Position numbers and translations under genes: made by a program. Below, piece by piece: positions 17,470 through 31,526 of a stretch of DNA of 64,000 nucleotides. Position 1 is the first letter of the stretch, and each line of letters begins with the position of its first letter. This stretch comes from Chitiniphilus shinanonensis DSM 23277 (GTDB lineage Bacteria > Pseudomonadota > Gammaproteobacteria > Burkholderiales > Chitinibacteraceae). The notes below the pieces were generated by a model. That model was not told the origin of the DNA. It saw only the letters and a program-made list of their open reading frames with translations, and ran no database searches. The stretch spans positions 62,001 through 126,000 of the forward strand of contig NZ_KB895334.1 of NCBI RefSeq assembly GCF_000374805.1, read 5' to 3'.

Positions 17470-18327
17470 TCACTCTTGTTTCAAGCGGCCCAGCAGCCGG
17501 TCCAGGTCGTCGAGACTACTGTAATCGATGGTCACGCGGCCACGCCCCTGCTTGCCCTGCTTGATCTGGATCCGCGCGCCCCAGCGCTCCGAGACTTCCT
17601 CTTCCAGGCGCCGCACGTCGGGGTCTGCCTTCTTCTGCGCCGCGGCCGCAGGTTCGCCCTGCAACAGCCGCTTCACCAGGCCTTCCGTTTCCCGCACCGA
17701 CAACCCTTTCAGCGCCACGGTCTTGGCCGCGTCGAGCTGAGGCAGGGTGTCCAGCGCCAGCAGGGCACGAGCGTGCCCCATGTCGAGCTGGCCGGCCAGC
17801 AACATTTCACGCACCGGTTCGGCCAGGTTGAGCAGGCGGAGCAGGTTGGTGACGGTCACGCGCGACTTGCCCACGGCGTGGGCGACCGCTTCGTGCGTCA
17901 TGCCGAATTCTTCGATCAGCCGGGCCAGGCCCTGCGCTTCTTCCAGCGGGTTGAGATCCTCGCGCTGGATGTTCTCGATCAGCGCCATCGCCGCGACGGC
18001 TTCGTCCGGCACCTCGCGCACCAGCGCGGGGATCTCGGTCAACCCGGCCAGCCGGCTGGCGCGCCAGCGGCGTTCGCCGGCAATGATCTCGTAACGGGTT
18101 TCCAGGCCATCCTCGATGGCACGCACCAGTACCGGCTGCATCAGCCCCTGGGCCCTGATCGACTCGGCCAGTTCGCGCAGCGCGTCCTCGTCGATATGCA
18201 CGCGCGGCTGGAAACGGCCGGGCTGCAGGCTGTCGAGCGGCAGTTGCTGGAGGGTGTCGCCGGGCGCGTCGCCGCCCATCAGGGCGTCGAGGCCGCGACC
18301 CAGCCCTTTGAATTTCTTGCTGACCAT
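17470..18327 (-). CDS. parB: Chromosome partitioning protein ParB
   Basis: CTP-dependent DNA clamp that loads at parS and organises the origin region for segregation. It has 285 residues. The N-terminus MVSKKFKGLGRGLDALMG is followed by the ParB/Srx CTP-binding domain with AGERRWRASRLAG near residue 80 and ENIQREDLNPLEEAQG near 118. The helix-turn-helix region is THEAVAHAVGKSRVTVTNLLRLL, and a C-terminal dimerisation segment follows. It begins 3 bp after the parA stop. Matching parS-like sites are in this window (50.5-57.5 kb). Confidence 0.97.
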   Translation of the reverse strand: MVSKKFKGLGRGLDALMGGDAPGDTLQQLPLDSLQPGRFQPRVHIDEDALRELAESIRAQGLMQPVLVRAIEDGLETRYEIIAGERRWRASRLAGLTEIPALVREVPDEAVAAMALIENIQREDLNPLEEAQGLARLIEEFGMTHEAVAHAVGKSRVTVTNLLRLLNLAEPVREMLLAGQLDMGHARALLALDTLPQLDAAKTVALKGLSVRETEGLVKRLLQGEPAAAAQKKADPDVRRLEEEVSERWGARIQIKQGKQGRGRVTIDYSSLDDLDRLLGRLKQE

Positions 18328-18330
18328 TGA

Positions 18331-19116
18331 TTAGACCGGGTGAGCTGCTTCGGCCGGATTATGCCGCGCCAGCAGTTCCTCGGCGAGTTGCAGGTACGCT
18401 TGCGCGCCCTTGGAGGACTTGTCGTAGGAGAGGATCGGCCGCCCGTACGATGGCGCTTCGGCCAAGCGCACATTGCGCGGGATCACCGTGTGGTACAGCT
18501 TGGAGGTGAAGTGTTTGACCAGTTGATCGCTGACCTGCTGCGCCAGCGTGCTGCGCGGGTCGAACATGGTGCGCAGCAAGCCTTCGATCTCGATCCGGCG
18601 GTTGAGACCCTGTTTCACCCGGCGCAGCGTGTTCACCAGGTCGGACAACCCTTCCAGCGCGTAGTACTCGCACTGCATGGGGATCATCACCGAGTCGGCG
18701 GCGACCAGGCCGTTGAGGGTCAGCAGGTTCAGCGCCGGCGGGCAGTCGAGCACGATGAAGTCGTAGTCGCCGGCCACGGCGGTCAGTGCGTCCTTCAGCC
18801 GCGATTCGCGCGCTTCGGCCTCGACCAGCTCCACTTCGGCCCCGGCCAGCTCGCGGTTGGCCGGCAGCACGTCGAAGCCGCCGGATTCCGACACCTGCCG
18901 GGTATCCGCCAGCGACGATTCGCCGATCAGCATGGTGTAGACGGTATGTTTGAGCTTGGACTTGTCCAGTCCGGAACCCATGGTGGCGTTCGCCTGGGGA
19001 TCGAGGTCGACCAGCAGGACGCGCCGTCCCAGGTGCGCCAGGCTGGCCGCCAGGTTCACCGCCGTCGTCGTCTTGCCCACCCCGCCTTTCTGGTTGGCGA
19101 TCGCCAGGATCTTCAT
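18331..19116 (-). CDS. parA: Chromosome partitioning ATPase ParA
   Basis: Deviant Walker ATPase (Soj type) that forms nucleoid-bound gradients to pull ParB-parS complexes apart. It has 261 residues. [26 protein letters not shown] carries the deviant Walker A (KGGVGKTT), with DLDPQANAT and the Walker B-like [11 protein letters not shown] following. The lack of an N-terminal HTH domain marks it as chromosomal, not plasmid type I. The ATG overlaps the rsmG stop by 4 bp (ATGA), indicating translational coupling. Confidence 0.97.
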   Translation of the reverse strand: MKILAIANQKGGVGKTTTAVNLAASLAHLGRRVLLVDLDPQANATMGSGLDKSKLKHTVYTMLIGESSLADTRQVSESGGFDVLPANRELAGAEVELVEAEARESRLKDALTAVAGDYDFIVLDCPPALNLLTLNGLVAADSVMIPMQCEYYALEGLSDLVNTLRRVKQGLNRRIEIEGLLRTMFDPRSTLAQQVSDQLVKHFTSKLYHTVIPRNVRLAEAPSYGRPILSYDKSSKGAQAYLQLAEELLARHNPAEAAHPV

Positions 19117-19774
19117 GCCGCCGCGTTCTCCATCTTCAGGTGCACCAGGTGCCGTTCGGCCTCCAGGCCGGGCACCGCAAGATGATCGACGCTCGCCACG
19201 CGGATGTCCACCGCCAATTGTGCGATTTCCTCGTACGGGTAGACGCCCTTGAGCGCCGCCCACTCGCCGCCCGGCGCCAGCAGATGGCGGGTGAGCTTCA
19301 CGAATTCGCCCAGATCGGCGAAGGCGCGCGAGGTGATGATCTGGAAGCCGGCCTCTGGGCGGTAGGCTTCCACCCGCTCGGTCAGCACGGTGACGTTGGG
19401 CAGTTGCAGATCGACCACCACCTGCCGCAGGAAGGTGGTCTTCTTGTGGTTGGAATCGAGCAGGAACAATTGCCAGTCCGGTCGGGCGATCGCCAGCGGG
19501 ATGCCCGGCGTGCCGAAGCCCGATCCGACATCCAGCACCCGGCAGCCCGCTTCGCCGCTCAGCCTGGGCAGCGGCGCCAGCGAATCGAGCAGATGGTGCG
19601 ACACCATGCGTTCGGGCTCGCGGATCGCGGTCAGGCTGTAGGTCTTGTTCCACTTGGCCAGCAGGTCGACATAGGCCAGCAGGGTGTGTTGCTGATCGGA
19701 GGAAAGGGCGAGCCCCAGTTCGGCGAGGCCCGCGGCCAGCGCATCGGCCAGCGGGTGTACGGTAACGACGGTCA

Positions 19775-19775
<1 letters not shown>
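19113..19775 (-). CDS. rsmG: 16S rRNA (guanine-527-N7)-methyltransferase RsmG
   Basis: SAM-dependent methyltransferase for G527 of 16S rRNA (formerly gidB). It has 220 residues. The SAM-binding loop is [17 protein letters not shown] near residue 75, preceded by [10 protein letters not shown] and followed by ITSRAFADL. It overlaps mnmG upstream and parA downstream by 4 bp each, so the operon is tightly coupled. Confidence 0.97.
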
Positions 19776-21682
<1,907 letters not shown>

Positions 21683-21844
21683 GATGTGCCGCACCACGAT
21701 GCAAAGGGCCAATATTCTACGGCAAAACAGGCACTTGCACTATGAAGCGGCTTCACGTCGGGATGAGGCGGGAAAAAGCGCCGAAAACCTGTGGGTATCA
21801 TCCCGTCAGCCGGCGCCGTAGCCGCCACGCCGGACGTGATATGG

Positions 21845-22621
21845 CTACAGGCCGAAGGTGTGGGCGGCTTCCAGCGCGGCGCCGACGATGCCGGCGTCGT
21901 TCTTCAGCGCAGCCGGTTCCACCGGGAAACGCAGGCCGGTGAGCTCGGGGATGAACTTCTCGTGCTTCTTGGAGATGCCGCCGCCGATGATGACCCGGTC
22001 CGGCGAAAGCAATAGTTGCAGGTGCAGCAGGTATTGGTTCAGACGCGCAGCGTACTGCTTGTACTTCAGGTCGAGATCGTCCTTGACCTTGGCCGAGCAG
22101 TATTTCTCGGCGATCTCGTCCTTGGGGAAGATCACGTGGCCGAATTCGGTATTGGTGATCAGCTTGCCGTCGACGATCAAGGCGCTGCCGATGCCGGTGC
22201 CCAGGGTCAGCACCAGGGTCTTGCCGGACTTGCCCTTGGCGGCGCCGAACACCACCTCGGCCAGGCCGGCGGCATCGGCATCGTTCACCAGCTTGACCGG
22301 CAGGCCGACCGCATCGGCCAGGATCTGCTCCGCCGGCGCGTTGATCCAGCTCTTGTCCACGTTGGCGGCGGACAGGGTGACGCCGTTATGCACGATGGCG
22401 GGGAAGGTACAGCCCAGCGGACCTTTCCAGTCGAACTGCTTGACCAGCTCGCTGACCGTGGCCGCCACGGCCTGCGGGGTGGAAGGCTGCGGCGTATCCA
22501 GCCGCACCCGCTCGCCGAGCAGTTCGCCCGTTTCCACATTGACCGGCGCGCCCTTGATGCCGCTGCCGCCGATATCGATGCCGAGTACGGCCTTGGGAGC
22601 CTTCACGCTGGTCTGGGTCAT
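21845..22621 (-). CDS. ppgK: Polyphosphate glucokinase (ROK family)
   Basis: Phosphorylates glucose using inorganic polyphosphate (and often ATP). It has 258 residues from the ATG at 22621. The ROK ATPase phosphate-1 motif is [16 protein letters not shown] near residue 15, phosphate-2 is [15 protein letters not shown] near 135, and the compact C-terminus has [15 protein letters not shown] as in PpgK. This length and motif set match PpgK better than typical 300-residue ROK kinases. It gives a PTS-independent glucose route beside the ptsG genes 5 kb away. Confidence 0.85.
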   Translation of the reverse strand: MTQTSVKAPKAVLGIDIGGSGIKGAPVNVETGELLGERVRLDTPQPSTPQAVAATVSELVKQFDWKGPLGCTFPAIVHNGVTLSAANVDKSWINAPAEQILADAVGLPVKLVNDADAAGLAEVVFGAAKGKSGKTLVLTLGTGIGSALIVDGKLITNTEFGHVIFPKDEIAEKYCSAKVKDDLDLKYKQYAARLNQYLLHLQLLLSPDRVIIGGGISKKHEKFIPELTGLRFPVEPAALKNDAGIVGAALEAAHTFGL

Positions 22622-22793
22622 GTCGCCGAATCCTGTGTCCTGTCTGCGCGCGCAGTTTGCCCGCTCCACCGCGAGGCCGAACTACGGAGATTTACCTAGC
22701 GGCCGGGCGGCCGTTTTCGCGGCCACCGACGCGGCGGCCATTCTACGCAATGATAGGCAGGGTAACGACTGCGGGCCCCGCCTCTTTTGCCGC

Positions 22794-22829
22794 AAAACAA
22801 ACGGCGAGCCGCGCAATGGCGGCCCGCCG
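22794..22829 (-). terminator. Intrinsic terminator after the DUF4124 gene
   Basis: On the minus strand a 10-bp stem (22828-22819 with 22812-22803, one G-U pair) and a 6-nt loop are followed by a T-rich tail (GTTTGTTTTG). It lies 6 bp past the stop codon of the DUF4124 gene and before ppgK. Confidence 0.7.
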
Positions 22830-22834
22830 CAGGC

Positions 22835-23428
22835 TCAGCGCGGACCCGCGAGCAGCTCTTGCAGACGCTTCTTGTCGGCTTCGGCGCGCTTCTTCACCTC
22901 GACGATCTCGCCCTGGCGTTTCTGCGTGTCGAGGTCGATGTCGCCGATCTCCTTCTGCGCGAGGGCGATGTCGGTTTCCAGATCGGTGGGCAGCGGCTTC
23001 TTGCGCTTGGTGTAGCGATCGGCCTGCTCGTTGAGCCGATCCAGCTTGGCCGACGCGTTCTGCCGCTTGATCTTGTTGGTCTGGATGCTGGCCTGGATGG
23101 CGTCGATCTGCTGATCGCGCAGCAGATCGACTTCCTCGGGACGCGAGAACGACTGCAACAGCGCTCGGTCGCGGCGGCGTGCCTCGTTGGCCTGCCGCTC
23201 GGCTTCCTGCTTGCGCTGCCGCTCCTCTTCGCTCATTTGCGGTTGAGGCGTCTTGCGCACGATGCCGCGCTTGTCCAGCTCGGTGACGCCCCCTTTGGGC
23301 TGGTTGGCCGGTGGCTTGTCGCTGTATTGGGTGTTGCCGTTCTCGTCCACCCATCGGTACAGCACCGCCTCGGCCGACGCTGCCCATACCAGCAGCAGCG
23401 TCCCCATCAGCAAGGTCAATCTGTTCAT
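22835..23428 (-). CDS. DUF4124 domain-containing exported protein
   Basis: A protein of 197 residues of unknown function. A signal peptide (about residues 1-21, MNRLTLLMGTLLLVWAASAEA) is followed by the DUF4124 signature YRWVDENGNTQYSDKPP. The rest, about 65-190, is a highly charged helical region rich in Arg, Lys, Glu and Gln, probably a coiled coil (EEERQRKQEAERQANEARRR). It is expected in the periplasm. It lies alone between pyrE and ppgK, both on the same strand, and is followed by a terminator. Confidence 0.85.
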   Translation of the reverse strand: MNRLTLLMGTLLLVWAASAEAVLYRWVDENGNTQYSDKPPANQPKGGVTELDKRGIVRKTPQPQMSEEERQRKQEAERQANEARRRDRALLQSFSRPEEVDLLRDQQIDAIQASIQTNKIKRQNASAKLDRLNEQADRYTKRKKPLPTDLETDIALAQKEIGDIDLDTQKRQGEIVEVKKRAEADKKRLQELLAGPR

Positions 23429-23468
23429 GCTTTTCCTCTCGATGCCACGGCGCCGAGCGGAAACCGCC

Positions 23469-24116
23469 TCAGCGCCGTTGGATGCCGTACTGGGCCCGGT
23501 AGGCCTCGGCTCTTGTCAAATTGTCGACCATGCCGGGACGCGCCGCGAGATAACTCAGCAGATCGTCCAGCGTCGCGATGGGAATCACCGGGATGCCGAA
23601 TCGCTGTTCCACCTCTTGCACCGCGGACAACTCGCCCTGCCCGCGTTCCATCCGGTCCAGCGCGATCAGCACGCCGGCGGGTTCGGCACCGTGGGCGCGG
23701 ATCAACTCCACCGATTCGCGCACGCTGGTCCCGGCCGAGATCACGTCGTCGATGATCAGTACGCGACCGGCGAGCTTGGCGCCGACCAGCACGCCGCCTT
23801 CGCCGTGATCCTTGGCTTCCTTGCGGTTGTAGGCGAACGGCACGTTCTGCCCGGCCTCGGCCAGCTTCACCGCGGTCGCCGCGGCGAGGACGATACCTTT
23901 GTAGGCCGGCCCGAACAGCACGTCGAACTCGACCTGGGCCGCCAGCGCGGCCTGGGCGTAGAAGCGTGCCAGTTCCGCGAGCGAAGCGCCGTCGTTGAAC
24001 AAGCCTGCGTTGAAGAAGTACGGCGAGTTGCGACCGGCTTTGGTGATAAACTCGCCGAAGCTCAGCACATTCTGTGCCACGGCGAATTCAATGAATTCCT
24101 GGCGAAAGTCGGACAT
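23469..24116 (-). CDS. pyrE: Orotate phosphoribosyltransferase
   Basis: Converts orotate and PRPP to OMP in pyrimidine synthesis. It has 215 residues. [21 protein letters not shown] is the N-terminal signature, [11 protein letters not shown] lies near residue 70, and the PRPP-binding motif [17 protein letters not shown] lies near 120. It is divergent from xth across a 159-bp spacer. Confidence 0.97.
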   Translation of the reverse strand: MSDFRQEFIEFAVAQNVLSFGEFITKAGRNSPYFFNAGLFNDGASLAELARFYAQAALAAQVEFDVLFGPAYKGIVLAAATAVKLAEAGQNVPFAYNRKEAKDHGEGGVLVGAKLAGRVLIIDDVISAGTSVRESVELIRAHGAEPAGVLIALDRMERGQGELSAVQEVEQRFGIPVIPIATLDDLLSYLAARPGMVDNLTRAEAYRAQYGIQRR

Positions 24117-24275
24117 CGATTCTGGCTCCTGCTAAGTGGGAATTCGTCCCGAAACCGGCCGGGCCCGCGCGCCTGCCGTTCATCGCGTCAAGGTGCCGCA
24201 TTTCGGGATCAATGTGACGAAAAACAGCATATCACGTGGCGCAAGCCCCCTCGCCCGACCACCCAAGGAGCTTTC

Positions 24276-25049
24276 GTGCGCATCGTTTCCGCCAATCTCA
24301 ACGGTATCCGTTCGGCTACCAACAAGGGCTTCCTGGACTGGGTGGCGCAATCCGGCGCCGACGTCATCGGCTTGCAGGAACTCAAGGCCCAGGACGGCGA
24401 CCTGACCGACGCGATGCGCGCACCGGCCGGTTACCGCGGTTACTTCCACTATGCCGAGAAGAAGGGCTATAGCGGCGTCGGCCTGTATTGTCGTCGTGAG
24501 CCGGACGAGCTGGTGGTGGGCCTGGGACTGCCCGAGTTCGACAGCGAAGGCCGCTACCTGGAAGCGCGCTTCGGCAACCTGAGCGTGATCTCGCTGTACC
24601 TGCCCTCCGGCTCGTCCGGCGAGGAACGGCAACAGGTGAAGTTCGCCTTCATGAAAGCCTTCTGGCCCCACCTGGCCGACCTGGCGGCATGTGGCCGCGA
24701 CGTGCTGCTGCTGGGCGACTGGAATATCGCGCACAACGAGATCGACCTGAAGAACTGGAAGGGCAACCTGAAGAACTCCGGTTTCCTGCCGGAGGAACGC
24801 GCGTGGATCGGCCGGGTGTTCGCCGAGCTGAACCTGGTCGATGTCTGGCGCACGTTGTACCCCGAGGTCCCCGGTTATACCTGGTGGAGCAACCGGGGCC
24901 AGGCTTATGCCAAGGATGTGGGCTGGCGCATCGACTACCACATCGGCACCCGAGGACTGGCGCAGACCGCGCGCGCCGGGTCGATCTACAAGGACGTGAA
25001 ATTCTCCGATCACGCACCGCTGATCGTCGACTACGACTACCCGTTCTGA
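24276..25049 (+). CDS. xth: Exodeoxyribonuclease III
   Basis: AP endonuclease and 3'-5' exonuclease of base excision repair. It has 257 residues. The GTG start at 24276 was chosen because AAGGAG lies 5 nt upstream and translation gives MRIVSANLNGIRSATNKGF. Metal and catalytic motifs: GLQELKAQ (Glu near 34), YSGVGLY, LGDWNIAHNEIDLKN (Asp/Asn near 150) and SDHAPLIVDY at the end. The adjacent permease gene follows after 86 bp. Confidence 0.96.
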   Translation: MRIVSANLNGIRSATNKGFLDWVAQSGADVIGLQELKAQDGDLTDAMRAPAGYRGYFHYAEKKGYSGVGLYCRREPDELVVGLGLPEFDSEGRYLEARFGNLSVISLYLPSGSSGEERQQVKFAFMKAFWPHLADLAACGRDVLLLGDWNIAHNEIDLKNWKGNLKNSGFLPEERAWIGRVFAELNLVDVWRTLYPEVPGYTWWSNRGQAYAKDVGWRIDYHIGTRGLAQTARAGSIYKDVKFSDHAPLIVDYDYPF

Positions 25050-25135
25050 TCAGCCGTCCTCATCGTTCGCATCGTCCGCGATGCCCTGGCCGCCCGTGCG
25101 ATACTGGCGGCCATTTGTTTGCCGGCCGCCGCCCA

Positions 25136-26386
25136 ATGCGCCTTGCCAATTATTTCGCCGTCTTCAGCAACCGCCGCATCGCCGCGGCCATGTTCCTGGG
25201 CTTCGCGTCCGGCCTGCCGCTCGCCCTCACCGGCTCGACATTGCAAGCCTGGCTCAGTGACGCGGGGCTCGACGTCAAGACCATCGGCTGGTTCACCCTG
25301 GTCGGCCAGCCGTATACCTGGAAATTCCTCTGGGCGCCGTTGATCGACCGTTTCCCGATGCCGTTCCTCGGCCGGCGACGCGGCTGGATGGTGCTGACGC
25401 AGTTGCTGCTGGCGCTCGCCATCGCGGGAATGGGCGGCTTGAATCCACAGCAGCATCTACCCACCTTCGCGGTCCTGGCCTTGCTGGTGGCGTTCTTTTC
25501 CTCGACCCAGGACGTGGTGATCGACGCCTACCGCACCGAGCTGGTCCACCACGAGGAACGCGGCGCGGCGGCGGCGGTGAACGTGTTCGGCTATCGCATG
25601 GCGATGCTGACCTCGGGTGCGCTGGCACTGATCCTGGCTGACGGCTTCCTGAGCTGGCAGCAGACCTACTGGGCGATGGCGGGGCTGATGGCGGTCATGG
25701 TCGTGGTGAGCTTCCTGGCCCCCGAGCCCACCGTGGCCGTCCGCCCGCCGCTGACGCTGGAAGAAGCCGTGATCGAGCCGCTGCGCGAGTTCTTCTCCCG
25801 GCGCGGCGCGCTGATCCTGCTGGCGCTGGTGGTGGCCTACAAGCTGGGCGACGCCTTTGCCGGCAGCCTGTCGACCAAGTTCCTGCTGGATATGGGCTAC
25901 AGCAAGAGCCTGATCGGCCAGGCCAACAAGGTATTCGGCATGATCGCCACCATCTTCGGCGGCTTTGCCGGCGCGGTGCTGATGGTGCGGCTGGGCCTGT
26001 ACCGCTCGCTGCTGTGGTTCGGGCTGGCCCAGGCGCTGACCAACCTGGGCTACTGGCTGATCGCCACCACGCCGGCGCCGGGCAAGGAACTGCTGTTCAT
26101 GGCGATCGGCCTGGAGAACCTGGCAGGCGGTATGGGCACCACCGCGTCGGTGGCCTTGCTGATGGCGTTGTGCAACGTGCGCTTCACCGCCACCCAGTAC
26201 GCGCTGCTGTCGGCGCTGGCCGCATTCGGCCGCGTCTATGTCGGCCCGGCGTCGGGCTATATCGTCGATACCTTCGGCTGGGCACAGTTCTTCGTCATCA
26301 GCGTGCTGGTGGCGCTGCCCGGGGTGGCGCTGGTGTGGTGGATGCGCGAGCGCATCCGCGCGCTGGACCACGATCCGGCGGCCTGA
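25136..26386 (+). CDS. ampG: AmpG-like muropeptide MFS permease
   Basis: Major facilitator with about twelve membrane helices, 416 residues. FASGLPLALTGSTLQAWLSDAG and TIGWFTLVGQPYTWKFLWAPLIDR are characteristic of AmpG, the importer of anhydromuropeptides for peptidoglycan recycling. DVVIDAYRTELV near residue 130 is also conserved. It starts 86 bp downstream of xth and ends at a terminator shared with the convergent ptsG. The substrate is inferred from the family. Confidence 0.88.
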   Translation: MRLANYFAVFSNRRIAAAMFLGFASGLPLALTGSTLQAWLSDAGLDVKTIGWFTLVGQPYTWKFLWAPLIDRFPMPFLGRRRGWMVLTQLLLALAIAGMGGLNPQQHLPTFAVLALLVAFFSSTQDVVIDAYRTELVHHEERGAAAAVNVFGYRMAMLTSGALALILADGFLSWQQTYWAMAGLMAVMVVVSFLAPEPTVAVRPPLTLEEAVIEPLREFFSRRGALILLALVVAYKLGDAFAGSLSTKFLLDMGYSKSLIGQANKVFGMIATIFGGFAGAVLMVRLGLYRSLLWFGLAQALTNLGYWLIATTPAPGKELLFMAIGLENLAGGMGTTASVALLMALCNVRFTATQYALLSALAAFGRVYVGPASGYIVDTFGWAQFFVISVLVALPGVALVWWMRERIRALDHDPAA

Positions 26387-26396
26387 CCAAACAACG

Positions 26397-26424
26397 AAAA
26401 ACGGAGCGCAAGGCGCTCCGTTTT
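26397..26424. terminator. Bidirectional terminator between ampG and ptsG
   Basis: A perfect 9-bp stem (ACGGAGCGC 26401-26409, GCGCTCCGT 26413-26421) with a 3-nt loop is flanked by AAAA and TTTT. It serves the convergent ampG (plus) and ptsG (minus) genes. Confidence 0.9.
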
Positions 26425-26444
26425 GCTTGGGTTCCCGCCGACGG

Positions 26445-27893
26445 TCAGTGTCGACCCAGGAACTTGGCCATGTCGGTCTTCATGTTCTCCGACAGCGTGC
26501 CGAACACGGCCTGCACGCTGCTGCCCACCACCATCACCCCGGCGGCGCCCATCGACTTCAGCTTGGATTGGTCCACCTTGGTCACGTCGTCCACCACGAT
26601 GCGCAACCGGGTGATACAGGCGTCCAGGCCCTTGATGTTCTCCGCGCCGCCAAAGGCATGGACCAGATCGCGGGTGCGGTCGCCTTCGCCGAGCTGGTGC
26701 TCCAGCACTTCCTCGCCGGTTTCCAGCTCGCGGCCAGGGGTCTTGAGGTTGAACCGCAGGATGGCAAAGCGGAACACACCGTAATAGATCGCGGCGTAGA
26801 TCGGGCCGAGGATCAGCACCAGCCACCAGTTCTGCGCGTATTTGCCGAAGGCGTTGAACAGCAGAAAGTCGATGCCGCCCTGCGAGAAGGTGAAGCCCAT
26901 GTGCATGTTCAGGGTGTTGGCGATGAACTGCGTGGTGGCCGCCAGCACCGCGTGGATCAGGTAAAGCTGCGGCGCGACGAACAGGAAGGCGAATTCGATC
27001 GGCTCGGTGATCCCGGTCAGGAACGAGGTCAGCGCGGCGGAGATCATGATGCCGCCCACCTTGATGCGGTTTTCCGGCTTGGCGGTATGCCAGATGGCGA
27101 TGGCCGCGGCCGGCAGGCCGAACATCTTGAACAGGAAGGCGCCGGAAAGAATGCCGGCAGTGGGGTCGCCCGCGAAGAAGCGGTTGATGTCGCCGTGCAC
27201 CACCTTGCCGGCCGAATCGGTGAAGTTGCCGATCTCGAAGAAGAACGGCACGTTCCAGATGTGGTGCAGGCCGAACGGCACCAGCATCCGTTCCACGAAG
27301 CCGTAGACCGTGGCGGCGGTACGCGGGTCGCTGTAGGCGGCCCAGTGCGAGAACACCTCGATGCCGCGCTGGATCGGCGGCCAGACGATGGACAGCGCCA
27401 CACCGACGAAGATCGCGGCCACGCCGGTCACGATCGGCACGAAGCGCTTGCCGGCGAAGAAGCCCAGGTACTGCGGCAGTTCGATGCGGTAGTACCTGTT
27501 GAACAGGGCCGCCGCGACGCCGCCGATGATGATGCCGCCGAACACGCCGGTTTCCATCGACTTCATGCCCATCACCGTCGCCGGTTCGATGCCCCACGCC
27601 ACCGCCATCACCCCCATGGTGGCGATCATCACCACGAAGCCGACCACTGCGGCGATCGCCGCGACACCGTCGTTCTCGGTCAGCCCCAGCGCCACGCCCA
27701 CCGCGAAGATCAGCGGCAGGTTGCCGAAGATCGCGCCACCGCCCTGCGCCATGATCTGTGACACCACCGCCGGCAGGAACGAGAAATTGGACGCCCCGAT
27801 CCCCAATAACAGGCCGGCGATGGGCAGCACCGCCACCGGTAGCATCAAAGCCTTGCCGATCTTCTGCAAGATCGCGAACGCGTGCTTGAACAT
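26445..27893 (-). CDS. ptsG: PTS glucose-specific EIICB component
   Basis: Membrane permease and IIB domain that takes up and phosphorylates glucose. It has 482 residues from the ATG at 27893 ([27 protein letters not shown]). The IIC part spans about 1-390, including the substrate motif [18 protein letters not shown]. The IIB domain at about 405-480 has the phosphorylated Cys near 426 in [10 protein letters not shown]. Similarity to E. coli PtsG runs from first to last residue; a GlcNAc permease is less likely. The upstream gene encodes the matching IIA-HPr-EI protein. Confidence 0.9.
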   Translation of the reverse strand: MFKHAFAILQKIGKALMLPVAVLPIAGLLLGIGASNFSFLPAVVSQIMAQGGGAIFGNLPLIFAVGVALGLTENDGVAAIAAVVGFVVMIATMGVMAVAWGIEPATVMGMKSMETGVFGGIIIGGVAAALFNRYYRIELPQYLGFFAGKRFVPIVTGVAAIFVGVALSIVWPPIQRGIEVFSHWAAYSDPRTAATVYGFVERMLVPFGLHHIWNVPFFFEIGNFTDSAGKVVHGDINRFFAGDPTAGILSGAFLFKMFGLPAAAIAIWHTAKPENRIKVGGIMISAALTSFLTGITEPIEFAFLFVAPQLYLIHAVLAATTQFIANTLNMHMGFTFSQGGIDFLLFNAFGKYAQNWWLVLILGPIYAAIYYGVFRFAILRFNLKTPGRELETGEEVLEHQLGEGDRTRDLVHAFGGAENIKGLDACITRLRIVVDDVTKVDQSKLKSMGAAGVMVVGSSVQAVFGTLSENMKTDMAKFLGRH

Positions 27894-27980
27894 GGTTTCG
27901 ACCCCTTTCTTGTTGAGCTGCCGCCGATCATCCGCCCAGCTTTGTGCACTCAACCATCAGGTGATTGCTCTAGTAAGGGG

Positions 27981-28029
27981 CGTTTTGCTTGTTTTGGATC
28001 AAAATCGACCAACCCGACAAGCCAAAACG
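27981..28029. promoter_or_regulatory. Operator-like inverted repeats upstream of ptsG
   Basis: CGTTTTGCTTG (27981-27991) and CAAGCCAAAACG (28018-28029) are inverted copies with a one-base difference. Between them TTTTG-GAT-CAAAA (27992-28004) is a smaller palindrome. The block lies 88-136 bp upstream of the ptsG start codon and after the terminator of the upstream gene. It is a likely regulator-binding region; the protein is unknown. Confidence 0.5.
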
Positions 28030-28095
28030 ATTTAGCCAGGCGCTGTCCGGTTGTTGGCCCGCGCGATCGCGCACCATCGTCGGGCACGAGCGCCA

Positions 28096-28131
28096 AGAAA
28101 AACGCCGCCGGCGCAAAGCGCGGGCGGCGTC
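28096..28131 (-). terminator. Intrinsic terminator after the EIIA-HPr-EI gene
   Basis: On the minus strand a stem ACGCCGCC/GGCGGCGT (28130-28123 with 28109-28102) encloses an inner GCGC/GCGC pair and is followed by TTTTT. It separates the PTS fusion gene from ptsG, so ptsG probably has its own promoter. Confidence 0.85.
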
Positions 28132-28149
28132 GGGGGCGATAGCCCGGGA

Positions 28150-30672
<2,523 letters not shown>

Positions 30673-30697
30673 GGAGGACTACCTCGGAAGCGTGAAT

Positions 30698-30711
30698 GCG
30701 AATAGATTCGC
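30698..30711. promoter_or_regulatory. 14-bp palindrome upstream of the PTS fusion gene
   Basis: GCGAATAGATTCGC at 30698-30711 has 6-bp arms around a 2-bp centre, 26 bp upstream of the start codon. It probably lies in the 5' untranslated region or promoter. It loosely recalls FruR/Cra half-sites but is not a match to that consensus. Confidence 0.4.
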
Positions 30712-30917
30712 CGTGTATTAGCGTTTGCCGGCAAGTGTAGGGCCAGTCGAAGGGTGGGGCTGTGAAATTTTTCCGGTTGTCATGCTAATCCTGGGTAATC
30801 TTGATTTAAGTCGAACCCGGACTCTTCGATGACTAAGGTATATCACTAAGCGCGGCCAATAGACAGGCGCGGGAAACCGGGAAGACGGCCAGCGGACTGC
30901 CTGGGGCCAAGGCAGTG

Positions 30918-31517
30918 TCAAGCGGGGCGTCGGAAGATGCCGCTGGGGGTGATGACCAGGTCCAGGTGCAGGTCCCAGCGCTCGACCGGAAGGTCATCGG
31001 CCCGCTGCTCGTCGAAGGCCAGCCCGACCAACAATGGCTTGTGCCAATGACGGCGCATCCGGCGAAAGTGGAAAGTGGCATCGTAGTAACCACCGCCCTG
31101 GCCCAGGCGGGCCAGGTTCGCGTCGAACGCCACCAGGGGCACGAACACCACATCGAGCGATCGGGCACCGACGATTTCCGGGTGATCCGGTTCCGGAATG
31201 GCGTAGGCGCCGAGGCGCCAATCCGACGACGCATCCCATTTGACGAACGACATGCGCCGCCCCCGGCGCGGCACGCGTGGCAGATACACCTCGCAGCCAC
31301 GATGCAATGCATGCAGCATCAGCGGCCAGGTCGAAAGTTCACTGCCGGTGGGCACATAGGCGGCAATGCGTCGGCTGGCGCGCAACAGGCGCATGGCCCG
31401 CTTGGCCGTCGCGACGCTCGCCGCGTGGCGTTGTGCCGAGGACAATGCCGCGCGCCGCGTGCGCATCATGCGCCGCAGCGTCAGTTTGTCGTCGGGGGAG
31501 ATCGAGGGGGGAGACAC
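30918..31517 (-). CDS. fau: 5-formyltetrahydrofolate cyclo-ligase
   Basis: ATP-dependent conversion of 5-formyl-THF to 5,10-methenyl-THF. Family motifs: KLTLRRMMRTRRAALSS at the N-terminus, AAYVPTGSELSTWPLM, and the C-terminal LVAFDANLARLGQGGGYYDATF. The GTG at 31517 (199 residues) is preferred. An in-frame ATG at 31556 would overlap the 3' end of the 6S RNA and add 13 unconserved residues. The gene directly follows ssrS, as in many proteobacteria, where 6S RNA and fau are co-transcribed. Confidence 0.9.
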   Translation of the reverse strand: MSPPSISPDDKLTLRRMMRTRRAALSSAQRHAASVATAKRAMRLLRASRRIAAYVPTGSELSTWPLMLHALHRGCEVYLPRVPRRGRRMSFVKWDASSDWRLGAYAIPEPDHPEIVGARSLDVVFVPLVAFDANLARLGQGGGYYDATFHFRRMRRHWHKPLLVGLAFDEQRADDLPVERWDLHLDLVITPSGIFRRPA

Positions 31518-31526
31518 GGAAGGAGG

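Noticed and set aside
24225-24245. CACGTG in the pyrE-xth spacer as a parS site
   Set aside because: Flanks do not match GTTN/NAAC; too many mismatches.
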